In this document: positions 25,777-33,729 of the stretch, in pieces
Numbering within the stretch: the first letter of the stretch is position 1
Layout of the letters: each line of letters opens with the position of its first letter
Source: Phycisphaeraceae bacterium
Lineage (GTDB): Bacteria > Planctomycetota > Phycisphaerae > Phycisphaerales > Phycisphaeraceae
Direction of reading: 5' to 3'
DNA length: 43,426 bases
Assembly: GCA_029260655.1 (NCBI GenBank)
Contig: JAJDCU010000037.1
Span: 1-43,426, forward strand
Notes under the pieces: model-generated
The model's database searches: none
What the model saw: the letters and a program-made list of their open reading frames with translations, nothing else
What the model was told of the DNA's origin: nothing
Translations under genes and position numbers: made by a program

Positions 25777-27666
25777 TTATCGAGTTCGGCGTACACACAG
25801 CCCGGCCAGGCCCAAGCCAAGAAGCAGCGCAACGGTCGGCTCGGGGACCTGCGCCCCCGGAGTTGCACCCGGCGGCGGTGTGCCGGCGTTCCAGTTGCCA
25901 AGGACGACGTTGAGGTCTTCGATGCCGACGAACCCGTCGCCGGAAGGATCGCCCTTGGCCGGATCGCGGGCGGGGACCTGCTGGTTCCACTTGCCGAGGA
26001 TGAGGTTGATGTCTTCGATGCCGACGAAGCCGTCGTCGTTGAGGTCGCCTTCGAGGATGGATCTGGGGACGAGCCGGAAGATCTCACCGGAGCGTTTGGC
26101 GATGATGTAGATCTCGCCGTCGTTGTCGATGCCGAAACGCAGGTCGGCGCGGGGCGCGTTGCCGATGATTTGCAGGAGGGTTTGTTCTGAGCCGTTGTGG
26201 ACCAGCGTGAGTTCCTGAATGGTGGCCTGGCCCCCGGGGGTGCCCGAGGTCATGTCGTCTGCGTCGGTGAAGAAGATGCGTCCGTTGACCAGGTCGCCGA
26301 AGATGTACTTGCCCTGGAGCGTGGAGATGGCCTGTCCGCGGTAGACGAACCCGCCGACGATCGCGATGCCGTCGTCGTGGTCGTACTGGGCGACGGGGTA
26401 GGCATAGCCGAACAGCGCGTCGTTGCCGGGGAGGTTGAAGAGGTTGTTTTCGTTGTTTGGGTCGGTGGCGAAGGTGCCCTCGCGGTCGCGCCAGCCGTAG
26501 TTTGCTCCGGCGGCGCCGAGATTGATCTCCTCGATGCTGGCCTGTCCGATATCGGAGATGAACATGTTGGCCGTGCCGTTGAGCCCGGTGTCCCAACTGA
26601 ATCGGTGGGGGTTGCGCAGTCCAAAGGCCCAGACCTCGTCGAGCGTTTCGTCTGCCGGAGTAAGACTTTCGTCGATAGCGAGCGTGTGTTGCAGGTCCGG
26701 GTCGCCGACGAAGGGGTTGTCGGCGGGGATGCCGTAGTTGCCGTTGGCGCTGTTGCTGCCGAACGGATCGATGCGGAGGATCGCGCCCAGAGGTGTGCCG
26801 GGGTTTTGCCCGCCCTGGAACGGGTCGGTGGGGTTGGCGGGGAAGACATTGCCGCCATCGCCCATCGCGATGAACAGGTCGCCGTAGCCCGGGTCGCCTG
26901 GGTTGAGTAATGGGTTGAACCCGATCTCGCCCATGTTGTGATCGCCGAACGGCTGGCCGATCCGAAGCAGCTCCCGGCGGGAACTCATATCGACCTGGTC
27001 GGGGTTAAGCGGGTCGACGGTCCACTCGATGAGTGCGCTGTGATGGCTCGTCGAGCCGGGGCTTGCAAGGTCGGGGGTCTTCCCGGCCGGGTCGTCGCTG
27101 TGTGCGGTGTAGAGCTTGCCGAACCCGGGCGCCAGGGGGTTGGCGAAGTCGGGGTGGAACGCGAACGAAGACAGCCCCTGTTGCCCGAATGTGCCCCGGA
27201 TCACGTCGACGTCGTTTTCCCCGGGCACGCTTGGGACGCTAAGACTGATGTCCAGGAAGATCGACGTCGAGCTGTCGGTGTCGATCATGCGGATGCCGCC
27301 GCGCGAGTCGTTGACGAACAGCCGGCCGGAGCTGTCGGGAGATTCAGAAAGGAGGCTGATACCCTCGCGCTGGAAAGACCCGCTGGCGGCGGGGAACTGT
27401 GCGAAGTCGACCAGGTCGACCGTGAGCGAAGACTGGGCGATCGGTGGCAGGGGGTTGGCGGCGCGGGCTTGTATCGGTGCGCCGAGCGCGACGCAGGCGA
27501 CCGACAAGGCGATCGGGAGATGTCGTTGGATAGACCCGGTCTGCGCATGGCTGAGCCAGTGGCTTACACCCGCGAAGACGTTGAATCGGCGCCGGACCTG
27601 ACTGCGCCCTCTCCCTGCCGCCCCGTGACTATGAACCAGGAGCCGTGACACCTGATAGGCCCTCAT
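25777..27666 (-). CDS. PQQ-type glucose/sorbosone dehydrogenase-like protein with dockerin and PEP-CTERM
   Basis: About 629 residues. The core (about 70-530) looks like the six-bladed soluble glucose/sorbosone dehydrogenase family: EGISLLSESPD, SSFAFHPDF, GQPFGDHNMGEIGFNP, FIAMGDGG, GAILRIDPF and WAFGLRNPHRFSWD. The His of HNMG and the Arg/Asn of LRNPHR lie where PQQ is usually held. Two dockerin-like EF-hand repeats (GDLNDDGFVGIEDINLILG, GDPSGDGFVGIEDLNVVLG) and PEP-CTERM (PEPTVALLLGLGLAG) follow. The start is unsure: ATG 27666, GTG 27678 and GTG 27651 are all possible, and the apparent signal core (HLPIALSVACVALGAP) begins only about 50 residues in, after an Arg-rich part (RRRFNVF). An exported sugar oxidoreductase is the likely role. 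Confidence 0.8.
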   Translation of the reverse strand: MRAYQVSRLLVHSHGAAGRGRSQVRRRFNVFAGVSHWLSHAQTGSIQRHLPIALSVACVALGAPIQARAANPLPPIAQSSLTVDLVDFAQFPAASGSFQREGISLLSESPDSSGRLFVNDSRGGIRMIDTDSSTSIFLDISLSVPSVPGENDVDVIRGTFGQQGLSSFAFHPDFANPLAPGFGKLYTAHSDDPAGKTPDLASPGSTSHHSALIEWTVDPLNPDQVDMSSRRELLRIGQPFGDHNMGEIGFNPLLNPGDPGYGDLFIAMGDGGNVFPANPTDPFQGGQNPGTPLGAILRIDPFGSNSANGNYGIPADNPFVGDPDLQHTLAIDESLTPADETLDEVWAFGLRNPHRFSWDTGLNGTANMFISDIGQASIEEINLGAAGANYGWRDREGTFATDPNNENNLFNLPGNDALFGYAYPVAQYDHDDGIAIVGGFVYRGQAISTLQGKYIFGDLVNGRIFFTDADDMTSGTPGGQATIQELTLVHNGSEQTLLQIIGNAPRADLRFGIDNDGEIYIIAKRSGEIFRLVPRSILEGDLNDDGFVGIEDINLILGKWNQQVPARDPAKGDPSGDGFVGIEDLNVVLGNWNAGTPPPGATPGAQVPEPTVALLLGLGLAGLCVRRTR

Positions 27667-27895
27667 GCTTGAGTACACGCATCGCCAACCGTTTGAAAGG
27701 TGCTCGGCGGCTCAACGGTACATTCGATCCAATGCTGGGACAGAAGGTTGATCCGCGTCCCGCCCCGGGCCGACTCATCTCGCAAGAGCGCAATGACCAG
27801 CGTCACGTGCGCGCCGGCCTCCACTTCTCCACATGTACCATACCGCAGAAGATCGATTTAACAATACCCTGGCACAGAAATTGAAGGCTGTTTTT

Positions 27896-29071
27896 TTAGT
27901 TTCCCCGCGTCCCGGGCCCGTCTGTGAGTGCGCTGAGCAGTGCCAGCCCCGCGTGCCTGCCGACTCGGTGCAGGTCCACCACATTTTCGCCCGGCAGATA
28001 CATCAGCTCGAAGGTCATACAGAACCCGGCGCTTAGCCGTTTGAACGCGAACGTTTCCGTTGACGGGTTGTCCCATCCCGAGTCCCACGTCCCCAGCCCC
28101 GGCTCAAGCTCACACATCGCACGCCAGAACGGGTCGTCCCAGAACCCCGGCTCCTTACACAGGATCCCCACGTGCTGTTGCGTGTCGGTCCAGCAGTGAA
28201 AGTCGATGAAGTAGTCGGCGTGCCCGCCGGTGTCGTGGATCAGCGCCTGGCCGACGGTGGCGGTATCGCCCATGTCATGCCAGAGGTCCTCGCGCCAGAA
28301 CCGGTTGGCGTCGCGGTCGGGGTGCTCGACGGTGCTGCGGTTGTACCCGGCGTAGCGCCCGTCGGGGTTCGCCATCGGGTAGACCAGGAACCGCGCCACA
28401 CGCCGAAGCGCCGCCGCCTGTGGGCCGTCACTTACCAGGAAGTCGATCAACCCTTCGAGCGTGTGATTCGCCAGCGACTCGTTAGGGTGAACCCCGCTCA
28501 TCAGGACGACCGTGGTTTTGGGTTCCGAAGCTTTTAGGTCGGTGATCTGGTAACCGTACAGCTCGCGCGGCTCGATCCTTCGGCCAAGCTCATCCACGCC
28601 CCCCGGCGACATACCAAGCACCAGACGCTCGTTCGACGAGCCTGTCGGGGAAACCCACGGGCTTTGCAGAAGGCCGGCGGTGTGTTCCGCGATGCGCCGG
28701 TAGGGGTATGGGATGCCGTACGCCACGAATACATGGTCCCCCGTAAACGGCCCATCGTTGCCGAACCGATAGGTCCCGGCCTCGCCGTCGCGGCGGTTGT
28801 TATCGAAGTGACGCCAGAGATCGCCGTCGTAGCTGTAAACCATCTGGTGGCGGTTAAGCCGATCGCGGTCGGATTCGAAGTTGTCCCCGATCTGAAACGT
28901 CAGCGTCCGGTCGAGGACGCCCGATGCGCCAAAGTGCAGCCACTTCCAGAACCCGGGGTTGAAGTTCTCCCGCCCGGCCAGGTGGACCGTGTCGCCCTGA
29001 ACCGACGACTTCGCCACATCCAGCGACCCGCTGTCGAAGTCCGCGTTCAGGATGATCCCGCTTTGGCTCAT
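27896..29071 (-). CDS. M14-family zinc carboxypeptidase (cytosolic carboxypeptidase-like)
   Basis: 391 residues. An N-terminal beta domain (about 1-130, with GFWKWLHFGASGVLD and TYRFGNDGPFTGDHVFVAYGIPYPY) precedes the peptidase, as in cytosolic carboxypeptidase (CCP/AGTPBP1-like) enzymes. The zinc site is HPNES (HxxE) near residue 196 with the third His in YFIDFHC near residue 290. The catalytic Glu is likely in TFELMYLPG near residue 361, and YPMANPDG is present. No signal peptide, so it acts in the cytosol. A TAATAA box 6 bases before the ATG suggests a leaderless mRNA; the gene is divergent from uvrC. Confidence 0.85.
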   Translation of the reverse strand: MSQSGIILNADFDSGSLDVAKSSVQGDTVHLAGRENFNPGFWKWLHFGASGVLDRTLTFQIGDNFESDRDRLNRHQMVYSYDGDLWRHFDNNRRDGEAGTYRFGNDGPFTGDHVFVAYGIPYPYRRIAEHTAGLLQSPWVSPTGSSNERLVLGMSPGGVDELGRRIEPRELYGYQITDLKASEPKTTVVLMSGVHPNESLANHTLEGLIDFLVSDGPQAAALRRVARFLVYPMANPDGRYAGYNRSTVEHPDRDANRFWREDLWHDMGDTATVGQALIHDTGGHADYFIDFHCWTDTQQHVGILCKEPGFWDDPFWRAMCELEPGLGTWDSGWDNPSTETFAFKRLSAGFCMTFELMYLPGENVVDLHRVGRHAGLALLSALTDGPGTRGN

Positions 29072-29077
29072 GGGGGG

Positions 29078-29132
29078 TTATTAAAACGTATTATGCCCGG
29101 CTTCACCACAGCCGTGCCTGTCGGCTTATCAT
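29078..29132. promoter_or_regulatory. divergent -10 boxes between the M14 gene and uvrC
   Basis: Minus strand TAATAA (29078-29083) ends 6 bases before the M14 ATG. Plus strand TATCAT (29127-29132) ends 8 bases before the uvrC ATG. Both imply very short or absent leaders; uvrC has only a weak AAGG. Confidence 0.4.
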
Positions 29133-29140
29133 GAAGGTGT

Positions 29141-30481
29141 ATGACCGAGCGACGCGGCAAACTCGACGAGCTGCTGGCCAAGGCCCACGCCCTCCCGGCG
29201 GTGCCCGGGGTCTACCTGATGAAGGACGTTAATGGGGTCGTCCTGTATGTCGGCAAGGCGCTGAACCTGCCGGATCGGGTCAGCAGCTACTTCGTGCCGT
29301 CGGCCGACCTGGGCCCCAAGAAGCAGCCGATGCTTGATCTCGTCGACGGCTTCGACGTCATCGAATGCGAGAGCGAGTGGGAAGCGCTGCTGTGTGAGAA
29401 CCGGCTGATCAAGGACATCCATCCGAAGTTCAACGCCCGGCTGACCGACGGCAAGAGCTTTCCCTACCTGGTTGTCACGGTCCGCGATGACTTCCCCGGC
29501 ATCTTCATCACACGCGAGCCGATGGGAGAGCAGTTCAGGGGCGCCAAGATCCTCGGGCCTTTTACCAGTGTCTATGCGCTGCGCGAGTCGGTGCAACTGC
29601 TTCAGCGGGTTTTCAAGTTCCGCACATGTCACCTGGATATCCGGGAAGACGACGACACCTGGCGATACTTTCGGCCCTGCCTGCTGTACCCTATCAAGCA
29701 GTGCAGCGCGCCCTGCGGCGCGAAGATCGGCAAAGAGGCGTACCGGGAAGACATCAAGCGGTTCGTGCGTTTCCTGGAATCGAAAAGATCGGTGATGCTG
29801 CGCGAGATGCGCGCCCATATGCAGGCCGCCTCGGATGCGCACGCGTTCGAGCAGGCGGCGGTCCTGCGCGACCAGATACGCGCGCTGGAGAAGCTGGACG
29901 AGCGCGGCAAGGCCAGCCAAGGCTGGCAGCCCGAGATCGAGTCTTTCGTGGCGGACCCACGCAAGGGCCTGGAATCGCTGGCGCGGACGCTGGGGCTTAC
30001 CGAGCCTGTCCGTTGTCTTGAGGCGATCGACATCGCACACCTCCAGGGCGGCGAGACCGTGGGCTCGAAGGTCTGTTTCGTCGACGGCCGACCTTTCAAG
30101 AACGAGTACCGCCGGTACAAGATCAAGACGGTGGCGGGTGGCAACGACGACTACGCCTCGATCCGCGAGGTCGTCAGTCGGCGTTACCGAGAGGCCGGCG
30201 AGGGCCACGAGCTGTACCCCGATGTCATCCTGATCGACGGCGGGCTGGGCCAGTTGCACGCCGCGCTCGAGGCGTTCGATCAACTCGACGTCAAGCCCCC
30301 GATGGTGATCTCGCTTGCGAAAAAAGAAGAGCTGATCTACACGCAGGCCAAGCGCGAACCGATCCGACTTGGCCGGGACAACCCCGGGCTGCGTCTCTGT
30401 CAGGCGATCCGCGACGAGGCCCACCGCTTCGCCCAGCACTACCACCACATCCTTCGGCGCAAGAAGACGGTGGGGGAGTAG
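29141..30481 (+). CDS. uvrC: UvrC-like excinuclease lacking the C-terminal HhH domain
   Basis: 446 residues against about 600 for typical UvrC, which incises DNA on both sides of a lesion after UvrAB. Present in order: GIY-YIG nuclease (GVYLMKDVNGVVLYVGKAL, 22-41), four cysteines at 163, 180, 188 and 192 spaced as in the iron-sulfur site of E. coli UvrC, a UVR helix pair (about 205-250), and an RNase H-like second nuclease with AIDIAH, VILIDGGLGQ and RDEAHRF motifs. It ends soon after HHILRRKK; the tandem helix-hairpin-helix that normally follows is absent and not found in other frames downstream. The catalytic parts look intact, so it may be a functional short form. Confidence 0.9.
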   Translation: MTERRGKLDELLAKAHALPAVPGVYLMKDVNGVVLYVGKALNLPDRVSSYFVPSADLGPKKQPMLDLVDGFDVIECESEWEALLCENRLIKDIHPKFNARLTDGKSFPYLVVTVRDDFPGIFITREPMGEQFRGAKILGPFTSVYALRESVQLLQRVFKFRTCHLDIREDDDTWRYFRPCLLYPIKQCSAPCGAKIGKEAYREDIKRFVRFLESKRSVMLREMRAHMQAASDAHAFEQAAVLRDQIRALEKLDERGKASQGWQPEIESFVADPRKGLESLARTLGLTEPVRCLEAIDIAHLQGGETVGSKVCFVDGRPFKNEYRRYKIKTVAGGNDDYASIREVVSRRYREAGEGHELYPDVILIDGGLGQLHAALEAFDQLDVKPPMVISLAKKEELIYTQAKREPIRLGRDNPGLRLCQAIRDEAHRFAQHYHHILRRKKTVGE

Positions 30482-30513
30482 GCCTGCGGTGCGCATGTAA
30501 GGCAGTTCGTGTC

Positions 30514-30625
30514 TATCATGGGTGGTATGGCTGTCCGGGTGTTCTGGTTCGTCGGGCGACACCATTCTTTTCGGCGGATTACTTTCGGAGGATACTCATG
30601 CATCGAGTCTGTGCTGTCGTACTAA
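30514..30625 (+). other. candidate leader ORF overlapping the M28 gene start
   Basis: TATCAT (30514-30519) ends 7 bases before an ATG at 30527 that opens a 32-codon frame (begins MAVRVFWFVGRHHSF). The frame runs past the M28 ATG at 30598, in a different frame, and stops at 30623-30625. It could regulate or couple translation of the peptidase. The M28 gene itself has a clear GGAGG. Confidence 0.25.
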
Positions 30626-32742
30626 ATCCGTATCTATACTTGTGTATGTGTTTGCTCATGACGGGGTGCCATCCGTATCAACCCCACCACGACGGGCTCA
30701 GCGCCGAGATCGAAGCCGGGGAGTTAAAACATCACGTTAACTACCTGGCTCAGCCTGCGCTGGGGGGACGCTCGCAGGGCAGTGAGGGCTCTCAGCTTGC
30801 CGCGGACATGATCGCTGCCCACTTTAAGAAGCTCGGCCTAAAGCCTTTTGCCGAAGGCGGGCAGGATTCCTTTTTTCACGAAACCCTGTTCGGCCGGAAT
30901 GTACTGGGTGTGTTGCCCGGTTCGGACCCCAATCTCGCCGAAGAATTCGTGATTGTTTCCGCCCACTACGACCACTTGGGCAAGAACGGCCTGCTTAGCT
31001 ATTACCCCGGTGCGTCGGACAACGCCGCCGGGGTCGCGGCTTTGCTGGAAGTGGCAGAGCGACTGGCGATGGCCCCGCAGCCGCCGCTTCGGTCCATCCT
31101 GTTCGCGGCCTTCGATTCGGAAGAAACCGGGTTGAAGGGCGCTTACACGCTGGCACTGCACCCAGGCTTTCACCCCGAGCTTCTGGCGGGTGTGGTGAAC
31201 CTGGATATTTTGGGCAGGCGGTTCGCTGATTCTGAAGACGACATCCTGCTGGCCGTCGGTCTTGAAAAAGATGACCGATTGGGGCGGGTGGTATCCGAGG
31301 CGGGGGAAGCGCAGGATATTGTGCTGTTGCCGCTGTCGCGCGTCTGGGTCGGGATGCGGTCTGATCACGCGGTCTTCGAGCCTTACGGCATTCCGTTCGT
31401 GTTTCTGACTATGGGCTGGCACCCCGATTACCACCGCACGGGCGACACGGCCCGCAAGGTTGACGGGGACCTGCTGCGGCGGTCGGCGCTGGTGGCCCTG
31501 GAGGCCGTGCAACACCTGACGGGCGTGGATGGACGGTCTGCCGCCCGTACAGACGAGACGGTGTATCGGTCAGATATCCAAGCAATAGCCACATTGTTAG
31601 ATGCCGGGCTGAAAGCTCCGCAGGTACGCTGGGCGCCACGTGGCCTTATACGATCGTTGCGGCAACGGTTAAGGGAGGCTCAGGCGATGCTGGCTCAAGA
31701 AAGCATCGGGGGGGAAGCGTACCGCGCGTTTGCGCGAGATCTATTTCAAGACTTTGAACAGGTGGCGCACGGCCCGTCGGTGACACCACAGCAGGCGTTG
31801 TCTCTGTTGTCACTTAACGAGGATTACGCATTATTCCCCGGGCTGACGGTGGGGATGTACCGCCAACTCATGGCGCAAGCGCTTGAAGCGGACGCGTCGG
31901 GCGCGGATGAGCCCGCCACGCTTTCATACGAATCACATGACGTGAGTCCGCAAAGCATGGTGTTACAGTCGGTGGGGGACGATCGGTGGCGATTGAGTCT
32001 GGCTGTGCCGACGGTCAACGCGGAGGGAACATGGTCGAAAGCAAGTCGATCCGTTGCCGCGTCCTGGTCACAGATCAATATCACTGCAGATGTGTACGGC
32101 CAACAAGCCGACTTGATCGACTGGTGCTTGCTGAGGTGGGCCAGCGCTCCGAGCGACCATCAGGAGATCTGGCCGGAAGTACTCGGCGTTATGACGGATC
32201 GTTGGGATGGGTTTGACGCGGGGCCGGGCGAAACGCTGGAGCCGTGGCTAAGTAGGTGGTCGGCCAAGCGGGGTTACGCCGACGTGTCCGGCTGGGCGCT
32301 CTCGCTGCTGGATAGTCCTAACCCCAAGATCGCGATGACGGCGGTCGGTGCGGCGCCGGAGTTGGCTGGGGAAGCGGGGGTGGCGCGTGTCGTTGCGGTG
32401 TTGAAAGATCCCTCGACCCGACCCGCGTTGCGTCGGCGCGCGATTTGGGCCCTGAAAACCAAGCACGGCCAAGCGGCGATGCTGGCGCTGGTGGATATGT
32501 TGTCTAGTACCGAGGTGGTGGACGTGAATGGACAGCGGCCCGAGATGGACATGAGCTGGCCGTTCTACCACCGTACGAGCTGGTATCTGCGCCGGCAGTA
32601 CTGGGAAGCGCAGGAACAAGAAGGCCCAAGTACGCTCGGTGAAACCGCGCGCCGCATGCTGGTGATGTTAGCCGGGGAGGATTTGGGGGAGACCAAGGCC
32701 TGGCGTGAGTGGGCGCAGGGTGTCTCGGTCGAGGGTGAATGA
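30598..32742 (+). CDS. M28-family aminopeptidase lipoprotein with HEAT-like C-terminus
   Basis: 714 residues. CGGAGG lies 7 bases upstream of the ATG. A lipoprotein signal ends in the lipobox LMTGC (Cys24). The peptidase domain (about 40-310) has all M28 di-zinc ligands: His123 (SAHYDHLG), Asp141 (GASDNAAG), Glu175-Glu176 (DSEETG), Asp203 (NLDILG) and His279 (DYHRTGDT). The enzyme would release N-terminal amino acids at the outer face of a membrane. The remaining 400 residues are helical; the last part (about 560-660) has HEAT-like repeats (LRRRAIWALKTKHGQAAMLALVDML). That fusion is uncommon for the family. No partner protease gene is near. Confidence 0.88.
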   Translation: MHRVCAVVLNPYLYLCMCLLMTGCHPYQPHHDGLSAEIEAGELKHHVNYLAQPALGGRSQGSEGSQLAADMIAAHFKKLGLKPFAEGGQDSFFHETLFGRNVLGVLPGSDPNLAEEFVIVSAHYDHLGKNGLLSYYPGASDNAAGVAALLEVAERLAMAPQPPLRSILFAAFDSEETGLKGAYTLALHPGFHPELLAGVVNLDILGRRFADSEDDILLAVGLEKDDRLGRVVSEAGEAQDIVLLPLSRVWVGMRSDHAVFEPYGIPFVFLTMGWHPDYHRTGDTARKVDGDLLRRSALVALEAVQHLTGVDGRSAARTDETVYRSDIQAIATLLDAGLKAPQVRWAPRGLIRSLRQRLREAQAMLAQESIGGEAYRAFARDLFQDFEQVAHGPSVTPQQALSLLSLNEDYALFPGLTVGMYRQLMAQALEADASGADEPATLSYESHDVSPQSMVLQSVGDDRWRLSLAVPTVNAEGTWSKASRSVAASWSQINITADVYGQQADLIDWCLLRWASAPSDHQEIWPEVLGVMTDRWDGFDAGPGETLEPWLSRWSAKRGYADVSGWALSLLDSPNPKIAMTAVGAAPELAGEAGVARVVAVLKDPSTRPALRRRAIWALKTKHGQAAMLALVDMLSSTEVVDVNGQRPEMDMSWPFYHRTSWYLRRQYWEAQEQEGPSTLGETARRMLVMLAGEDLGETKAWREWAQGVSVEGE

Positions 32743-32862
32743 GTTGCCCGGGTCTTCGCGGTGCTCAGGCCCGGCGTAATCGATCTGGAAGCCGTGTGCA
32801 TGCAGGGCTTGGCCCTGAAGGATAAGCTTCCGATTAACCCGCGCTGGTGAACCACCGATGAA

Positions 32863-33717
32863 TTGTCCGTGGGTGATAGTTTCAATCGCATCGTGATCCT
32901 ATCGGACACGCACCTGGGCAAGCCCTCGGGGGGCGCCGGGTCTGCGGAGGCGCTTCGGCCGCTGTGGGAGGGTGCGGACCGTCTGATCATCAACGGCGAC
33001 ATCGCCGAGGTCAACGATGCGGCGCTGCGGGCCGATGCCGCTCGACAGGTCTTACGCATCGAGCAGATGTGCGAGGAGGACGGCGTCGAGTTGACGCTTC
33101 TGTCCGGCAACCACGACCCGTTGATCACCGACCGACGCAGCCTCGAGCTGTTTGACGGGGAGGTCTACCTGACCCACGGCGACGCGCTGCACCCGGCGAT
33201 CTCGCCCTGGACCGGGCACCGCGGTCGGCTGCGTTTTCTCAATGAGAGGACGCACGATGCGCTGGGGCCCGACGAACGGGCATCAACGCAAGGCCATCTC
33301 GCCGCGGCGCAGTACGCCTCGCATTTCACATGGGACGAGATGACCCGCCATCCCGAAGCGCCCCGCGCACGCGGCCCACGGCGGCTTGTCGAGTTGGCGG
33401 TCAAGGCCGGGCGTGTCTTGTGGTACTGGTACACCCTGCCGCGGAGCGCGTCACGGTTCGCCAAACGGTATGCGCCTGCTTGCCGGTTCTTTATCTTCGG
33501 CCACATCCACCGCGCCGGTGTCTGGCATCTTGGCGGGCGGGTCGTGATCAATACCGGGGCCTACGGGTTCCCGTTCAAACCCCACGCGGTCGTGATCCAG
33601 CATGGCGAGCTCACGGTCTGGCCGATCGTCGATGCTCCAAGCACCGGTACCTATGCTCTGGGCGCCAAACCGATCGCCGGGTTCGAACTGGCTAAGACAT
33701 CACGGTACGCCGCCTAG
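32863..33717 (+). CDS. metallophosphoesterase (UDP-2,3-diacylglucosamine-hydrolase-like fold)
   Basis: 284 residues with the full calcineurin-like motif set: SDTHLGK (13-19), NGDIAE near 45-50, GNHDP near 83-87, THGD near 105-108 and FGHIHRAG near 210-217, the five metal-ligand blocks. The long insert between THGD and FGHIH (about 100 residues, basic and aromatic: WYWYTLPRSASRFAKR) may touch membranes or substrate. Start uncertain: TTG 32863 is first in frame after a stop, and GTG 32869 is the alternative. Ends 12 bp from the convergent GGDEF-EAL gene. The substrate cannot be told; phosphate esters of lipids are one possibility. Confidence 0.85.
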   Translation: MSVGDSFNRIVILSDTHLGKPSGGAGSAEALRPLWEGADRLIINGDIAEVNDAALRADAARQVLRIEQMCEEDGVELTLLSGNHDPLITDRRSLELFDGEVYLTHGDALHPAISPWTGHRGRLRFLNERTHDALGPDERASTQGHLAAAQYASHFTWDEMTRHPEAPRARGPRRLVELAVKAGRVLWYWYTLPRSASRFAKRYAPACRFFIFGHIHRAGVWHLGGRVVINTGAYGFPFKPHAVVIQHGELTVWPIVDAPSTGTYALGAKPIAGFELAKTSRYAA

Positions 33718-33729
33718 GTGGGGCCCGGC

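Noticed and set aside
27560-27666. Twin-arginine signal in the dehydrogenase-like protein (RRRFNVF)
   Set aside because: The hydrophobic core lies some 20 residues further on, so the spacing does not fit a Tat signal well; the gene start itself is unsure.
29129-30565. A 478-codon open frame antisense to uvrC
   Set aside because: High-GC third positions keep the opposite frame open; the uvrC strand has clear GIY-YIG and RNase H motifs and the antisense product shows none.
32803-32817. CAGGGC-TTG-GCCCTG hairpin after the M28 gene
   Set aside because: No T-run follows; too short to call a terminator.
32745-32890. Minus-strand frame with LQGQALHAHGFQIDY, resembling the end of an RluA-type pseudouridine synthase
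   Set aside because: It would overlap both the M28 gene end and the phosphoesterase start, has no catalytic part, and the similarity is short.
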